NCBI RefSeq assembly: GCF_004359215.1
Contig: NW_027152180.1
Location: 138,312-202,311 of the forward strand
Direction of reading: 5' to 3'
Length of the DNA: 64,000 nt
Source: Bremia lactucae
Lineage: Eukaryota; Oomycota; Peronosporomycetes; Peronosporales; Peronosporaceae
This document shows, in pieces, positions 42,429 to 54,000 of the stretch (within the stretch, counting starts at the first letter, position 1; every line of letters starts with the position of its first letter). The notes beneath the pieces were generated by a model, which was not told the origin of the DNA, did no database searches, and saw only the letters and a program-made list of their open reading frames with translations. Both the position numbers and the translations under genes were made by a program.

Positions 42429-42444
42429 TGGTAGCACTCGTAGT
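42429..42444 (+). other. Primer-binding site, family D copy 1
   Basis: TGGTAGCACTCGTAGT two bases after the LTR. The first ten bases are identical to the family B site, so both use a tRNA ending GUGCUACCA. Confidence 0.7.
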
Positions 42445-42486
42445 CAACCTACGCCTGAGTCTTTACAAGACTTATTTTTTACGACA

Positions 42487-43505
42487 GTGAAAGAGGTTCC
42501 AGAATTGTCAGAAGCGCAACGCGCCGCTTATGACAAGCTCAAAATCTTATTCGGGCTTGAGCACGTGGAATTTATTATTTCCCAGGGACCAGAGGTCCTG
42601 CATGCAAGGCTTGAAGCTTTCATGCGGTACAAAGCCTCCCTGATCGGTCAGGTACAGGACCCTTTAGCGGCATCTATGCCTACCCGGTACATCTCCGTAC
42701 CTGACTCAGAGCCGAGGGCTCGCCCTCTAACTGTAAATGTAAAAAAAAATGAGGGAAAAGAGGGAGAAAATCTCCCTTTTTGAATTGAGCAAATGGAAAT
42801 GTCCATTGATTACGTCTTGTTCTTACCAGAAAGGCAAATGTGGCTATGGCCATGTCCAAACTTGGAGGTAGAGCCATAGAGTGGGCATTAATGTGCAGCA
42901 CATCCATAAACGACGCTTTCCCCTCATGGGATTCGCTGAAACAGCAAGTGACCAGCATGTTTGCACCGCCTGATCAGGCTTTTTGCATGCGAGCACGACT
43001 CCTAGCGACTCGGCAGGGTAAAAGAACCCTGGGGGTCTTTGTCCAGGAGTTGAGAACTCTCATTGCATCTATGCATCAAGACCCGGTGCAAGAGGCAATT
43101 GTAGTGACCTTTTTTATGGGGGGTCTCAATGAAGGCATTGCCCGGACGGAATTGTTCCGATCTCATCCGGCTACGTTCGAAGAGGCAGTTGCCATAGCGC
43201 TACGCGCCGACTTTGACTTTAAGTCTGCCCGCGTTAGCACGCCTGTTTACCGAACAAGCTCTTCGAGCACATGGGTTCCGTCTAATAGAGCGGAACCTAT
43301 GTTTATAAGCCTCGTTGAGGAAGGAGAAGAGGCTCTTCAAGCTGTGGAACAGCATAAGACCATCCGTAGATGTTATGTGCGCGAATGCACGAAACATTTA
43401 CGCCCTGCCTGCCCACTTCGAAATTTGCGTAAAGCCCGAAAGAGCTCCAACTCCGACCTATACCAGAGATCTGGTACGGTGCGGGGAAACGTCGATACCC
43501 AGTAG
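42487..43505 (+). pseudogene. Gag of family D copy 1, frameshifted
   Basis: N-terminal frame 42487-42783 ([20 protein letters not shown], helical) and capsid frame 42840-43505, which fits the retrotransposon gag domain (SWDSLKQQVTSMFAPPDQAF, FVQELRTLIASMHQDPVQEA, FFMGGLNEGIARTELFR). The CCHC knuckle is damaged (RCYVRECTKHLRPACPLRN). Confidence 0.8.
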
Positions 43506-43599
43506 ATGCGGGGCGCCCTTCTGGGGAAGACCTAGGCTCGGTTAAACCTCAAGGAGGTGAGAATAAATAGAACCTTGCCCCAATTAGCTTGGTGCTCAT

Positions 43600-43964
43600 T
43601 TCGATTGTAAAGGGCTTTGGTAAGCCGTGGTCAATTTTAATTGACTCAGGAGTGTCTTGCAATTATGCTCGACGCCTTTCTATTGAGGGAAATCAACAAT
43701 ACGTGGAGGTACTTAGAGCGCATGGAGATAATACAATAACACTGTTTGCTTAGGGACAGGGACTCGGGTCACTGTTCCCAAAGTTCCATTGAACTTAGGT
43801 ATAAAGTTTCTGGACTTTGACAGTATGGAACGCTGTCTCGTCCTTGATTTGGATTCGAGATATGATCTCATTTGTTGCCTAGCAAAGGTGGGTCCATGAC
43901 TCTCCAAAACTTTGCTAGGAATATTGCGCGTGGCGCCTAAGGTCTTAGACTTCCAATTGATCCA
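43600..43964 (+). pseudogene. Aspartic protease remnant, family D copy 1
   Basis: Reads KPWSILIDSGVSCNYARR (active-site DSG), a stop, then LVLDLDSRYDLI near the second conserved motif, which is broken where LGMPWL is expected. Confidence 0.65.
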
Positions 43965-44270
43965 CGGTCAGGGGAGTGAAGACAGTAAAATGTCTCATCT
44001 CGCCCCTGAAAAGAAGCCGTGGCTTTTGCCAGAAAGGCTTATCAATAGCTTGTCTGGAGAAGCTACTCCTCACAATAAATATTACTAATTCGGTTCATGA
44101 TGTTCTAGCCAGGCCATACCAAGAATGAGTCTGTCACTGTTTTAGACATTGGCATGTCTGAGTTAATAAACTCTAATGTTAAAAACATTAATTTTGAGCC
44201 CGACTGAGCAGAAATAAGTAAAACGGCACGTACTTCGTCGAGTAACACTCGCTATACTAACGATTCACTA
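43965..44270 (-). mobile_element. Foreign scrap of a minus-strand Gypsy element inside family D copy 1
   Basis: Bases 43968-44090 on the plus strand read KMSHLAPEKKPWLLPERLIN and onward, nearly the same as family B antisense ORF-a at 30727-30820. Bases 44145-44091 on the minus strand read ILGMAWLEHHEPN, the end of a Gypsy protease. Opposite strands for the two parts fit a heavily deleted minus-strand element. Family D sequence resumes at about 44272. Confidence 0.6.
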
Positions 44271-44271
44271 A

Positions 44272-45700
44272 ATGCTGAAAGCAGCGTGCAATATCCCTGA
44301 GATACGTGGAGTGGCACGTCTAAGTCCACCGAGTATGGTCGGCCGAGGTGGCACCATCCTAAGTGTCAATAGTGACACTATTGGCGGTTCGCCAGGGCAT
44401 TTTGGGTCAAATCCTCCTAATGCACGTGAGGCGACACGTAAACGTTCGCTGGATAAGGAAGTTGAGTTTTTTAACTCTTTATCGGATGTCAAATTAGACA
44501 CCATGTCTTGTATAGAACCAATACAGGCTGAAAACCCTGGGGACGTGAATGTCCCGGCCTCTAAAAGGCGTATTGTCTTCATCTTCACTCCAAGACAGGA
44601 TGGACACGAAGCGTGTATACCCTCACAAAGTGATACGAGTGAGCAAGTACATACGCTTGTAAATGGCGTAACCGGTAACATTGAGGGGGAAGTAAGCCTT
44701 GCGGCAATCCTCTCGTTACATGCTCTTTTAGAGCTAGACGAAATGTCTATTGATGAGTGCGGTCGAGTCTTAAAAACTGGTGACTTATCTGAAATGATGG
44801 TCATTCGACCTATGGTTGAGTTAAACTCATCGTCACTTCTAGACGAAGCTGTCCTGGATGACACAAAAGGTGCACTTTGTGCGCGAAATGGGTCACCGAT
44901 CCTGGAAGATCCTACGGATCCTTTTTATTCCTTAATTAAGGAATTCCAAGATAAGGTATGTAATAACCCACCATCTGTTTTAGCTCCGGATAGAAGTGTT
45001 CATCATGAAATTGACTTAGTAATGGGAACCAAATACTGTGTCACAAGAACAATGGCTTTTACCAAAGGAGCAGTGTGACGTCATTGACGATTTCTTCCAT
45101 GCAAAGCACGAGGCTGAAATGTTACGAGAGAACAAATCTCCTCATTCGACACCGACATTTTTGTGTCAAAAAGCCAAATGGTAAATGGCGCATTGTACAT
45201 GCTTATAATAAGCTTAAGGCTGCCACTATACCAGCCCAAACCCCCATTCCTAGAAAAGATGTTCTTTAGAACAATATGGTGGGATGTACAATGTACAGTG
45301 CATTGGACTTAGTCAATGGTTACTACCAAGTGCTTATGCGAGCTAGTGATATCCCGCTTACAGCGGTTAGCACCCAAAGCGGCATGTAATGGGAGTGGCT
45401 GGTTTTCCACAATGGCTTTCCAACGCCCCGGCAACATTTAATCGTCTAGTGACGCAACTGTTTCGCCCTCATCGAGGTTATGCACAGACTTATTTCGATG
45501 ACATTTTTGTCCATAGTCGTGCGGAGCAGGGTCGGTCGGATATGGAAAACCATTTAGACCATTTGCGAGCAGTGCTCGAATGCATGCGCACAAAAAAATT
45601 GTATGCCAATGCATCTAAATGCATTTTTGGCGCAGACGAAATTCCTTCTTTAGAAAACTTCATTGGAAAGCGATGCCTTAGAGCGATTCCGCTAAGGTAA
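44272..45700 (+). pseudogene. RT region of family D copy 1
   Basis: Frame 44272-45078 is a 268-codon protease-RT linker ending in the RT start (SVHHEIDLVMGTKYCVTR). Across stops follow fingers (SPHSTPTF, a shifted GKWRIVHAY, IPAQTPIPRKDV), palm (MYSALDLVNGYYQVLMRASD), catalytic YFDDIFVHSRAEQ near 45492 and thumb (TKKLYANASKCIFGADEIPS). Confidence 0.8.
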
Positions 45701-45741
45701 AAGCCATAGTAGATTGGCCGGTTCCTAAAAACCAAAAGGAT

Positions 45742-46360
45742 TTGCTTAAGTGGTTGGGTCTCGCCAATTATTTACACAAATATAGCAAAAATTACGCTGA
45801 TATGGCTAGGCCATTATCTAAACTCCTAAAGAAAGATATAGAATGGTGCTGGACTAGCACCGAAAATAATGCTTTTCGAGCAGTTAAGGGTAGTCTTATC
45901 CATGCCCCGATTCTGGTACTGCCAAACCCAAATTGGCCTTTCAGTATCGTCTTTGACGCATCAGATTTTGCCATTGGCAGTGCTCTGTTACAAACAGATG
46001 TTGATGGGCATCAACGTGTTATTGCGTTCGAGTCTAAAAAGCTTAAAGCTGCGGAAAAGAACTACCCAGTTCATGACAAAGAGTTCCTTGTTATGAAGTA
46101 TGCTCTCGTCAAATTCAGAGGTCATCCACTCGGCTCTAAGCCGTTTGTGATTTTTACAGATCACACATCATTGCGCACGGCGACTAAGTCGCCCCATCTC
46201 TCACAGAAAATGGCCCGATAACTATCTTTTTTTGCGGAATCCAACTTCGTGGTGAAGTATAAGCCCGGCAAGCAAAATGCTTTGGCCGACGCGTTATCAC
46301 GCAGGCCGGATTATGAGATTCTCATTCAACGACTATCTCGTCACCTATTCCTGAATTAAT
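45742..46360 (+). pseudogene. RNase H of family D copy 1
   Basis: A 159-codon frame with RT thumb-connection (WLGLANYLHKYSKNYADMAR), the RNase H-type domain (LVLPNPNWPFSIVFDASDFA, KNYPVHDKEFLVMKYALVKF, IFTDHTSLRT), a TAA at 46219-46221 and then the end (VVKYKPGKQNALADALSRRP). Confidence 0.85.
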
Positions 46361-46387
46361 CAGTTCGGCTTACGCCAAGGATAAACA

Positions 46388-47640
46388 GTGTGCAGCTCTG
46401 CTACGAGCGTTATAGGACTCAAATTGGGTATTAAATTGGCGGCACGTTTGCGTGCAAGGTTACATCGATTTCTATCGATAACAACCTGTTGCACAAACAT
46501 CGCGGACCCTCCGCGTGTCATTGTTCCTCATGATGAGGAGGTGAAGTACCGGATCCAATATGAGGCACACGATACTGTCCTTGGTGGTCATCTCGCTTGA
46601 GAAAAGACCTACGGCTTCATAGGCCAGAGTCGGTGGCCCAAACTTTAAAAATGGGTCAGCACATATATTCGCACATGCGAAACGTGCCAACGGATTAAAC
46701 CCTCGACACATGCTGCTGCGCCACTGGCGAGTCTTCCCGTCCCCATAGGATTGTGGGAGTCCATTAGTATGGATTTCGTCTTTGGGCTACCGAAAGATTC
46801 AGCCGGTAACTCCGGTATAGTGGTCTTTGTTGACCGTTTGAGCAAAATGGCTTACTAAGCAGCCGTGCCAGATTCCATTGATGGAGACGGTACAGCTAAG
46901 CTGTTCATCGATCGCGTGTTTCGAAAACATGGTTTGCCAGTGGCAATTATCTCTGATCGGGATCCCCGATTTTACGGGTAAATCTGGAAATCAATTTTCC
47001 GAGTGCTTATAACCAGATTGGAGATGTCCACTGCGGACCATCCACAGACCGATGGTCGAACTGAACTTGTCAATCGCGTCATTGAAGACGTTTAACGCAG
47101 CGTGTGTGCTCAGACACCAAAGCGCTGGAGCTCAATGCTCCCAGTAGTGGAGTTTGCGTTCAATGACGCTGTTCATGCCTCTACAGGCTATACTGTGTTC
47201 TATGTAAACGGTCTTACCAACCGCGCGTTCCATTAACGATACCACTGCAGGGTTAAGGGCTTGGTGGGGGAGAATCGGCCGATAGGCTTGCTGATATCAG
47301 CCCTGTTACCGTTCGGAAACAAGTAAGCGAGTTTCTCGCGACGCGATTTAGTATCTTAAGACATGTAAGAGATACGATGGCTGATAGCCAAGACAAACAA
47401 AAACAAGAAGCAGATGCCAAAAGCAGAAACTGTATTAATTCGTATATGGTCGGAGACCGAGTTTTACTAAACGCTAAGAACCTACCTACCAACTTGGTAT
47501 CCGCGGTCTTCAAGACCAAATTTCGCCCGCGCTTTATTGGACCATTTACGTTCGTGGCCAAGAAGGGCCTAGCTTATACGCTAAACCTTCCCAACAAGCT
47601 GCGTACACATCCAGTGTTTTACGTTGGCTTGCTTTAGCCA
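46388..47640 (+). pseudogene. Integrase of family D copy 1
   Basis: Zinc-binding region (YEAHDTVLGGHL, TYIRTCETCQRIKPS), DDE core (ISMDFVFGLPKDS, IISDRDPRF, STADHPQTDGRTELVNRVIE) and GPY/F module (FRPRFIGPFTFVAKKGLAYT, HPVFYVGLL). All three catalytic residues can be seen, but at least five stops or frame changes interrupt them. Confidence 0.85.
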
Positions 47641-47741
47641 TATCGGGACCCTTCCCACTTGGACTTGAAGGCGCTTGCGCCGAGACAGGCGGTCGTGCCG
47701 CAGATTGTTGCATCCTCACCAGGATATCCAACTGGCCCTCT

Positions 47742-48089
47742 TTACGTGGTAAAAGCGATTTCGGCGAAAGACGCCCGAACCGCCTCAAAAGAGCTCCCAA
47801 CCCGAGCAAGGACCTCACGAAGAAGTTGCACCTCGTGTCGTTGAGCATCAAATGCTTCCGCCGAAATTTCGGCCCCCTCCCGCACCGCTTGATGCGCGGG
47901 GAAACCTTCAGTTTCATGTGGAGAAACTTTTAAAGCGACGTCGTCGTGAGGGTCAATACTAGTATCTGGTGAAGTGGCTAGGGTAACCCTCTTCCAAAAA
48001 CTCTTGGGAGTTCGAGGTACCTCTTCGGCAAGATTGCCCGTACAACGTTGACATTTTTGAGCTCCAAGCTGAGGGTCAACTCGCGTCAA
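47742..48089 (-). CDS. Antisense ORF-b (family D, copy 1), coiled coil
   Basis: A 115-codon frame opposite the integrase linker and chromodomain (sense chromodomain about 47891-48060: FHVEKLLKRRRREGQY, YLVKWLG). The last 50 residues are a coiled-coil-like amphipathic helix (EISAEAFDAQRHEVQLLREV, then SSFEAVRASFAEI). The second copy at 57430-57580 encodes a related antisense helix (EISVKMFGALKHEVRLLREG). It uses the same codon register against sense as families A and B. Confidence 0.5.
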   Translation of the reverse strand: MTRVDPQLGAQKCQRCTGNLAEEVPRTPKSFWKRVTLATSPDTSIDPHDDVALKVSPHETEGFPAHQAVREGAEISAEAFDAQRHEVQLLREVLARVGSSFEAVRASFAEIAFTT

Positions 48090-48275
48090 ACGTCGCTTCC
48101 CACTACTAAACGTGGGATTAGGTGGATCTAAAGCCTCAGTGCGGCTTCGATCCTTGGTTGTACGGTCAACCGTAGCACTGAAATATCGGCTAGCCTTACT
48201 TCGTTTTGTGGCATAAATGCTGAACGTAACTGGCCTTTGGCCTAAAGCTTAGCGAAGTCGAAGCGAAGCTTCACC

Positions 48276-48467
48276 TTAATCCGCAGACTCTCTGATATTC
48301 CAGATATTACGGAGTTTGCGGGCCCGGTGAACCCAGTTCTCAAATGAGACTTCGTTTTCACTCCTTGTTTCGTTTGGAAACAAAACGATCAGAATCTTTC
48401 TCATGCAGGTCACCGAAGCCCCACAAGCTTGATCACGTAAACGCGTCAGATACTGGCTTCGCGTCAT
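48276..48467 (-). CDS. Antisense ORF-a segment (family D, copy 1)
   Basis: A 63-codon frame between chromodomain and element end on the strand opposite pol: TRSQYLTRLRDQACGASVTC, MRKILIVLF, ENWVHRARKL. The second copy at about 58200-57990 encodes a similar series (TRRQNLTLLRGQARGALVTL, MRIIPIVLS, KNWVHR) with stops, so the protein was shared by the family. It is a piece of a longer broken ORF. Confidence 0.45.
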   Translation of the reverse strand: MTRSQYLTRLRDQACGASVTCMRKILIVLFPNETRSENEVSFENWVHRARKLRNIWNIRESAD

Positions 48468-48577
48468 TACCTTCGGCGTAAGGTAATGCTCATGAAGAGC
48501 GTCGCGGGCAGCGATCTCCTCCGGCGTCCTCGCCGGGTCACCAGTGATCCAGGGGAAGGGCTCGCATCTCTATCGAG

Positions 48578-49267
48578 ATGCGCGATGAGATTGACGTTTT
48601 GCCATCGATTTACAGGCGCCAGAGGCGCGTGTTTTCTGATAGACCTTATGATCCATTGGATGGGTCTCGTCATACTGACGGACGAGGCTCTCAACGTCAA
48701 CAACCAGCTGGGAACGAGGCTCCCTGCTGTCATGTGAAGGTTGTAAACCGCACCAGCGAACAAGATAACTTGTTCGCTACCCCTTCACATCACGGAGTAT
48801 ACGTTCCACAAGGAAACGTTGACAGCCTTGGAAATTCACCAATGGTTGTGGCGGAGGAGTGAAAATTAAATCCGACCCATGTGTCGGATCTAGTGTCGAT
48901 GGTCGACAAACTCGATCGCTTCCTCCATGATTTGGAGGAGGGACTTGACCACGAGCGCGGTAAGCGTCGCTCGTTGGAGCAGACGGTGCAGGCTCACCAT
49001 ATCGAGCGGTTGGAAGACCGTTCGAAGAGTGCGTACTCCTTGTTGGAGTACGAGCGGAAGTATCATGCTGTCCGCGATGAGCTGTCGTCAGCTCATCGTA
49101 GCTTCGAGGATCTTCGAAACCGGCCTGAGAAACTTCAGGTTCAACATGAAAATCTGGTTCGCGATCACAATAATCTTTTGGGTATTCTTGTAAAGAGTGG
49201 TCAAATCCGTCCTCGGAAGAAGCCGCGTACTGATGGTACGGCCGGAGCCGACCAACGTAAAACGTAG
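48578..49267 (+). pseudogene. Antisense coiled-coil ORF-b (family B, copy 2), one stop
   Basis: One frame from the ATG at 48578 to 49267, interrupted only by a TGA at 48860. N-terminal part MRDEIDVLPSIYRRQRRVFS, C-terminal coiled coil (MVDKLDRFLHDLEEGLDHER, ERLEDRSKSAYSLLEYERKY) and basic end (RPRKKPRTDG). Because the N-terminal part is in frame here, ORF-b was probably about 229 codons long in the ancestor; copy 1 has an indel near 31375 that shortens it. Substitutions against copy 1 fall mostly on third codon positions. Confidence 0.65.
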
Positions 49268-49418
49268 GATGCGTTCGCATCCTACGTCGCAATTCTATTG
49301 TGTACGCATTGCCTCTTCGATGCAGTACACGGAAAGGCCCAATGAACTTGGGTAGTAGTTTAATGCTACCCACATTAGTGACTAATCGTTTAGGTAAGTT
49401 TACCGTAGAGAGTAGCAC
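48700..49418 (-). CDS. Integrase C-terminus, linker and start of chromodomain (family B, copy 2)
   Basis: A 213-codon frame: GPY/F module (KLLPKFIGPFRVLHRRGNAY, RTHPTFYVGRLRPYHQY), a Pro/Ser/Thr-rich disordered linker and the chromodomain start QRFLVERILRDVKG. The chromodomain continues in another frame after about 48777. Here the sense linker is open; in copy 1 it has a stop. Confidence 0.8.
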
Positions 49419-50586
49419 TAGATCATTAATTTGAATGAATTAACATTTGCTCTTCCATGTTTGTCTGCATTCCATTTCTGTCGGTCCACTGCGTTAGCAA
49501 TAGAATCCTGAACGAAACGGATAATTGATTCTCGAGTTAGCAGAAACTCTTCCGCTAACTCATTTGTTTTGTCTTTTTCAGTACGCTTAGTGCGTACTGC
49601 CATGAGATCAATCTCATTTTCGATGTCGTTTTCTTCGACATTGACATCACTCGCGTCGTTGTTATTTTCGACGCGTGTTGAGCATGAGCCAGAATTGGTT
49701 TTGCTCCTGCGAGTCCCCCCCCCTTAGACTAGAGGATCCCTCTAATTGGGTCGGTATGCGAGGATGGCGTAAGCCATTCACAAAGAACGGTGTATGCGTT
49801 GTAGACGCATGCACCGAATTATTGATGGCGAATTCGACCATCGGTAAAAACTCGCTCCAATTCGGATACGATTGGACGTAACCTCGAAGTATCTCTTCGA
49901 GGACGCTGTTTGATTATCCGTTTCTGGGTGATCGGATGTTGACATAGTCAGCCGTGTTCCGAGAGATCAGAATACGGATTGCCAAACTCCGCCGATAACG
50001 GTGGATCTCTATCCGAGACCAGTTCACGGAGTAAACCGTGGAATTTGAATACCGTGTCGATAAAGACACGGGCACAACCCGGAGCCGTAATCGACTCTGG
50101 TACCGCAGCAAGGTGCACCATCTTGCTGAATCTGTCTACAAAAACAAGGATTCCATTATTTTTGTGGTCGTTTTCGGGAAATCCGAAGACGAAGTCCACA
50201 GATACGGACTGCCAACACTCTGCTGGAAGTTGTAGAGGTTGGAGAGGTGCACGGGATGAAGGGCTGGGCTTCACCCGTTGACATACTTCGCAAGCACGAA
50301 CGTACTTGCGCATAAACTGATACTGGCGGGGCCAATAAAAGTCGCGACTTACTGTGAGTTAAGTTTTCTCACGTCCACGATGCCCAGTTATTGGTGCATC
50401 GTGACGCTCATACATGATGCGCAAGCGCAAATCATTGGGATTTGGGATGGAGTGTCGCCTGCAAGGGCTGTGAAATACAATATGCCGTTGCGTGTTGTGT
50501 ATCGATCGGATGACGATCGATATAAAGCCGGTAAATATTAAAAAAGTATTATCGGATGCATTTATCTGATAATCCAATAAACGCAA
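49418..50586 (-). pseudogene. Integrase zinc finger and core (family B, copy 2)
   Basis: NDLRLRIMYERHDAPITGHR (finger His pair), YVRACEVCQRVKPSPSS (Cys pair), core VSVDFVFGFPENDH and VSDRDPPLSAEFG; the catalytic Glu motif is lost after a frame break near 49950. The region before the C-terminal module (FLLTRESIIRFVQDSIANAV) is present. Confidence 0.8.
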
Positions 50587-50887
50587 CGGACCCTTATCTT
50601 CTTCGTAGGCTTTTTTTTAAGTCATCAAACAAGGTTGATGACAGAACACTTGAAATGAGTGTTGCAACAGTGGGATTATTTTCACTGTTGGAACGCGCAG
50701 CCGGCTCGAAATCGGGTCGGCATGGAATGGTCTGTCTTGATCTGCAATCGCGAAGATGGGCGATTGCATCAAGCTTTGCTTGATACCTTCGAAGGAATGC
50801 CGACAATCGGCGATCCATAGCGTTTTATCGTCTTTTTTTCAAAGACAAGAGAGATGAACTGTCATCTCGGCATAATTGCGGAAGTAC

Positions 50888-52060
50888 TTATGCAAATACG
50901 CAGGAACTTTCCAAGTCCCTTGACATCGACTGGAACTGACCATCGGTAAATGCCTTGATCTTTTCGGGATCAGGGCGCACGCCGTGTTTACCGACGTTGC
51001 ACCCAAGAAGTGGTATTTCGCTTGCAGCGAATATGAACTTCTTGAGATTTGCGTACAACTTATGCTTTAGAATAAACGTGACTTTAAGGAACTCCCACGT
51101 CCGTCTTTCCGTCATAAGTCCGGCTATAGACGAATACACCGTTAATAACTCAGAGCGAATTCTCGCACCGGTCTCAACAGATTCGTTACGCATCTATCGA
51201 ATGTTGCACTAAGCCCCATATGGCATTACTAGCCATTCCCAGAGCATCCCACTGGGAGTGCTCACTGCTGTGTACGGGATGTCTTGTTCTCGCATAAGGA
51301 TTTGATAGAACCCATCCATCAGATCCATAGAAGAAAAGATCGTACTCTTAGACATACCGTCTATGATTACGTCTTTTCTCGGTATCGGCGTTTGAGCCGG
51401 TATCGTTGCAGCATTCAGTTTATTGAATGCGTGCACTATCCGCCACCCTCCTGTGGCCTTTCGCACACAGAAGGTCGGAGAGCTATGCGGGGAGGTTGAT
51501 TCCCTCACATGGCCCGCTTTTAATCGATTAATAAAGAATTTATCGATCGCAAGTACTTGTTCACGAGGCAGTGGCCACTGCTTCATGACACAGTACTTCG
51601 AGCCCGGTTTGAGCTCGATCTCATGTCGAGTGCCTTTATCCTTAGGCAACTCGCATGAAACTGTTTCAGGGAATACATCCCTGAATTCCATCAAATCCTT
51701 GTAAAAAGAATTTGTCTTAAGTGACTCCCAGGATTCAGTAGCATATCTCTCAATCCGAGTCTTCACATCGAGGACACTTTCGTCCATCGATGTGCTGCTG
51801 AGAACCCGTCCGTTCTCTGCAAAAATTACCGCTGATTGTATATCGGTTACGTATTCGTCCTCTGTGACGAGTACGCAGATCTGCTTGATTCTACCACTAT
51901 GCAGATCTCTCAAGAACCGCTTGGGTTCTAGGGTTGGTAATTGAATTATCTCCGAAGTTAACTTCGGAGGCGCATACAGATCAAGAGTATAAGCGCCTAC
52001 TCTTGATCCGTCGTTAACCAAGACATTCAATGTCTCGGTTTCTTCCTGGAATTTATCCAC
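50888..52060 (-). pseudogene. Reverse transcriptase (family B, copy 2)
   Basis: The 283-codon frame 52060-51209 holds the protease-RT linker (NDGSRVGAYTLDLYAPPKLT), RT start (TRHEIELKPGSKYCVMKQWP), fingers (PTFCVRKATGGWRIVHAFNK) and palm (SSMDLMDGFYQILMREQDIP, GMLWEWLVMPYGA). The YxDD segment is degraded in the gap, and thumb pieces are in 51193-50888. RNase H is largely deleted to the left of 50888. Confidence 0.85.
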
Positions 52061-52249
52061 CGCTGCCGAGGGATCAATCCCTCGGTATGCTGAAGTCTAG
52101 TCACTTCAACATTAACTATTTGAGGAGATTTCTCCTTAAGTACGTGAGGACTTATTCCCAACGTCTTCCGACTGTGATTGCGCTATCACACTCGGGTCCT
52201 CTACGGTCGACTCCCACAGTTCACTAGAGCTCTAGCGACAAACCATTTG

Positions 52250-53439
52250 TCACTCTTAACTTCAAGGTGATGAGGGATACCTCATCGCCAGGTGGAGAGA
52301 CACATAATGATTTTGTGTCTGGAGCAACTTTCGTCAAGAGATTTGCAAATTCTCTTGAGATGCTGGATCAGTAGGGCGTTGCGCCCCTACTGATCCGCCC
52401 GATTATTTTTTAGCGGTCCGCCTCGCTTTTGCGACTTCGCAACTTCGGACCCGCGACCATTGCCCATTTCGGCATTCGGTCCATAATTACGCTCAGTACC
52501 TCCGATTGCATCTGTTGCTCGAAAAAGAAGGTCTCTCGATTTCGACATAAAAGAAGTCCATTGGTTCTGGACCTCCAAGCTCGTGTCGTCTTGGAGGACG
52601 ATACGATGACGAACTAGGTTGACCCTGTTTCAAGCTCAAGCCCTCTAAATCCGCAACGGATATTGCTTCTTCAAGCGTATCGAGTTCTAAGTGGAACAGG
52701 TGGGTCTTCATGGAACCATTCGTTAGACCTTGCATGATACCGAAATCAACGTGTGTTCATGAACTGGGTTCTTGTGATACAACTCGCTAAGTCGTATGTG
52801 CAGGACATAAGCGTGAGCACCACGCTTGCCTTGCTTGATTTTCAGAAGCTCTGATCGAGCTCTGAACTCAGCACTAGGCGGTTCAAACGTCTATTTAAGC
52901 CGGGCTTTAAAAGACTCTAGTTACCTAAAGACATATGGGTCGCGCAACTTAAGGCCTAGGGCTCAAGTTTTGGCACGACCTGCCAAATTTGATTGAGCAA
53001 ATGCGACTTGCATTTGCTTGTCGACGATATGACGAGCCCTGATGGCATCGCTCAATTCGATCAACTACCTTACAAGGAAGTCCTCTTCGACTCCTCTATT
53101 CTTAGAGATGTCAATCTTTAAGGTTTCGGGTAGATGCGTGTGCGTCATCCCAGGTACAGGGGTCTGTACCTGCTGTTACCTCAACAGTTCTGCCTGTTGA
53201 AAGCCTTGCTGATTAAGCAAGGCTACCTTCTCCTTCGCTTCGTCAAGTTCATGTTGTGTGAACTTGGTGATGGCTGAATGGAGTGCATCTCTGTCCAAAC
53301 CGGACAGCATAGCCAATATGGCATCAATCCCTACGGTTGGACTCATTCGATCGACCGCACTCCTTTCTATGTCACTTAGAAAGGAGTAGCTACCACGCGA
53401 AACGTGATGCGAAATTGCATTATCATCTAACATGTCCAT
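52250..53439 (-). pseudogene. Gag and protease scraps (family B, copy 2)
   Basis: N-terminal gag frame 53439-53176 (VGIDAILAMLSGLDRDALHS), C-terminal piece 52735-52493 (LEEAISVADLEGLSLKQGQP), then a shortened region where the zinc knuckle and most of the protease are missing compared with copy 1. Confidence 0.7.
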
Positions 53440-53489
53440 GTTAGATGATAGAACTGTGGTCCTTGGACGGGCTACAAAGTGCTACCAGG

Positions 53490-53932
53490 TGTAACGGTTT
53501 ACTACCGACTTGTACTGCTGCAGTACAAGTCCACTTCGCACTGCCTCAGTGCGAGTGTGGTGCCCCACGTTATTTTACGTACACTAGTACGTGCAGAGGA
53601 AGTCTCTTCTCTTTAAAACACTTGCTTTAAAGAGGTTTAATTAAAAACTGTATTTATATAATTAAGTTCTTCTTTCTATCTACTTAATACTAACTTAATT
53701 GTTAACTAATACAAAACATGTAATGAAGTCTTATCTGTATTTCTCTTTGCGCGCGTCCAGCGCTGACTGGACCGCGGAGAATGTAGATATAATGGTCTAT
53801 ATCTACCAATGGATAAGCTTTTAGAATATTACCATGTAAAGAAATATTCTCCAAATATTATCTACCTTTTAAATAATATATTAATTATTAACCTTTAAGT
53901 GTTAATTTTATGTAACGATACACCCCGTTACA
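53490..53932 (-). repeat. 5' LTR, family B copy 2 (443 bp)
   Basis: TGTAACGG to CCCCGTTACA. The primer site TGGTAGCACTTTGTAGC lies directly inside (53472-53487 on the minus strand), the same as in copy 1. Confidence 0.88.
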
Positions 53933-54000
53933 ACTAGCGCCCAGCCTAACCAGGCAGATTCTAAACAGCACCGATATACAGCGCGAGAATTTTATATCAC

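Larger units (their letters stand above)
41942..48550 (+). mobile_element. Ty3/Gypsy chromovirus (family D, copy 1), 3' LTR lost
   Basis: A plus-strand element: 5' LTR 41942-42426, primer site, gag, protease, a foreign insert at 43965-44270, RT, RNase H, integrase and chromodomain, with antisense ORFs on the minus strand from 48467 to 47742. Near 48550 it breaks off directly into the 3' region of family B copy 2, which lies on the other strand. Many stops. Confidence 0.85.
48551..53932 (-). mobile_element. Ty3/Gypsy family B, copy 2, 3' LTR lost
   Basis: A minus-strand element: 5' LTR 53490-53932, primer site, gag, RT, integrase, linker and chromodomain, with antisense ORF-b on the plus strand. 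Most of the protease and RNase H are deleted. The 3' end is cut near 48550, where family D copy 1 adjoins. Confidence 0.85.

Noticed and set aside
44268..44864. A 198-codon minus-strand frame opposite the family D protease-RT linker
   Set aside because: It mirrors a long sense frame that continues directly into RT; there is no homologous antisense protein in other copies.
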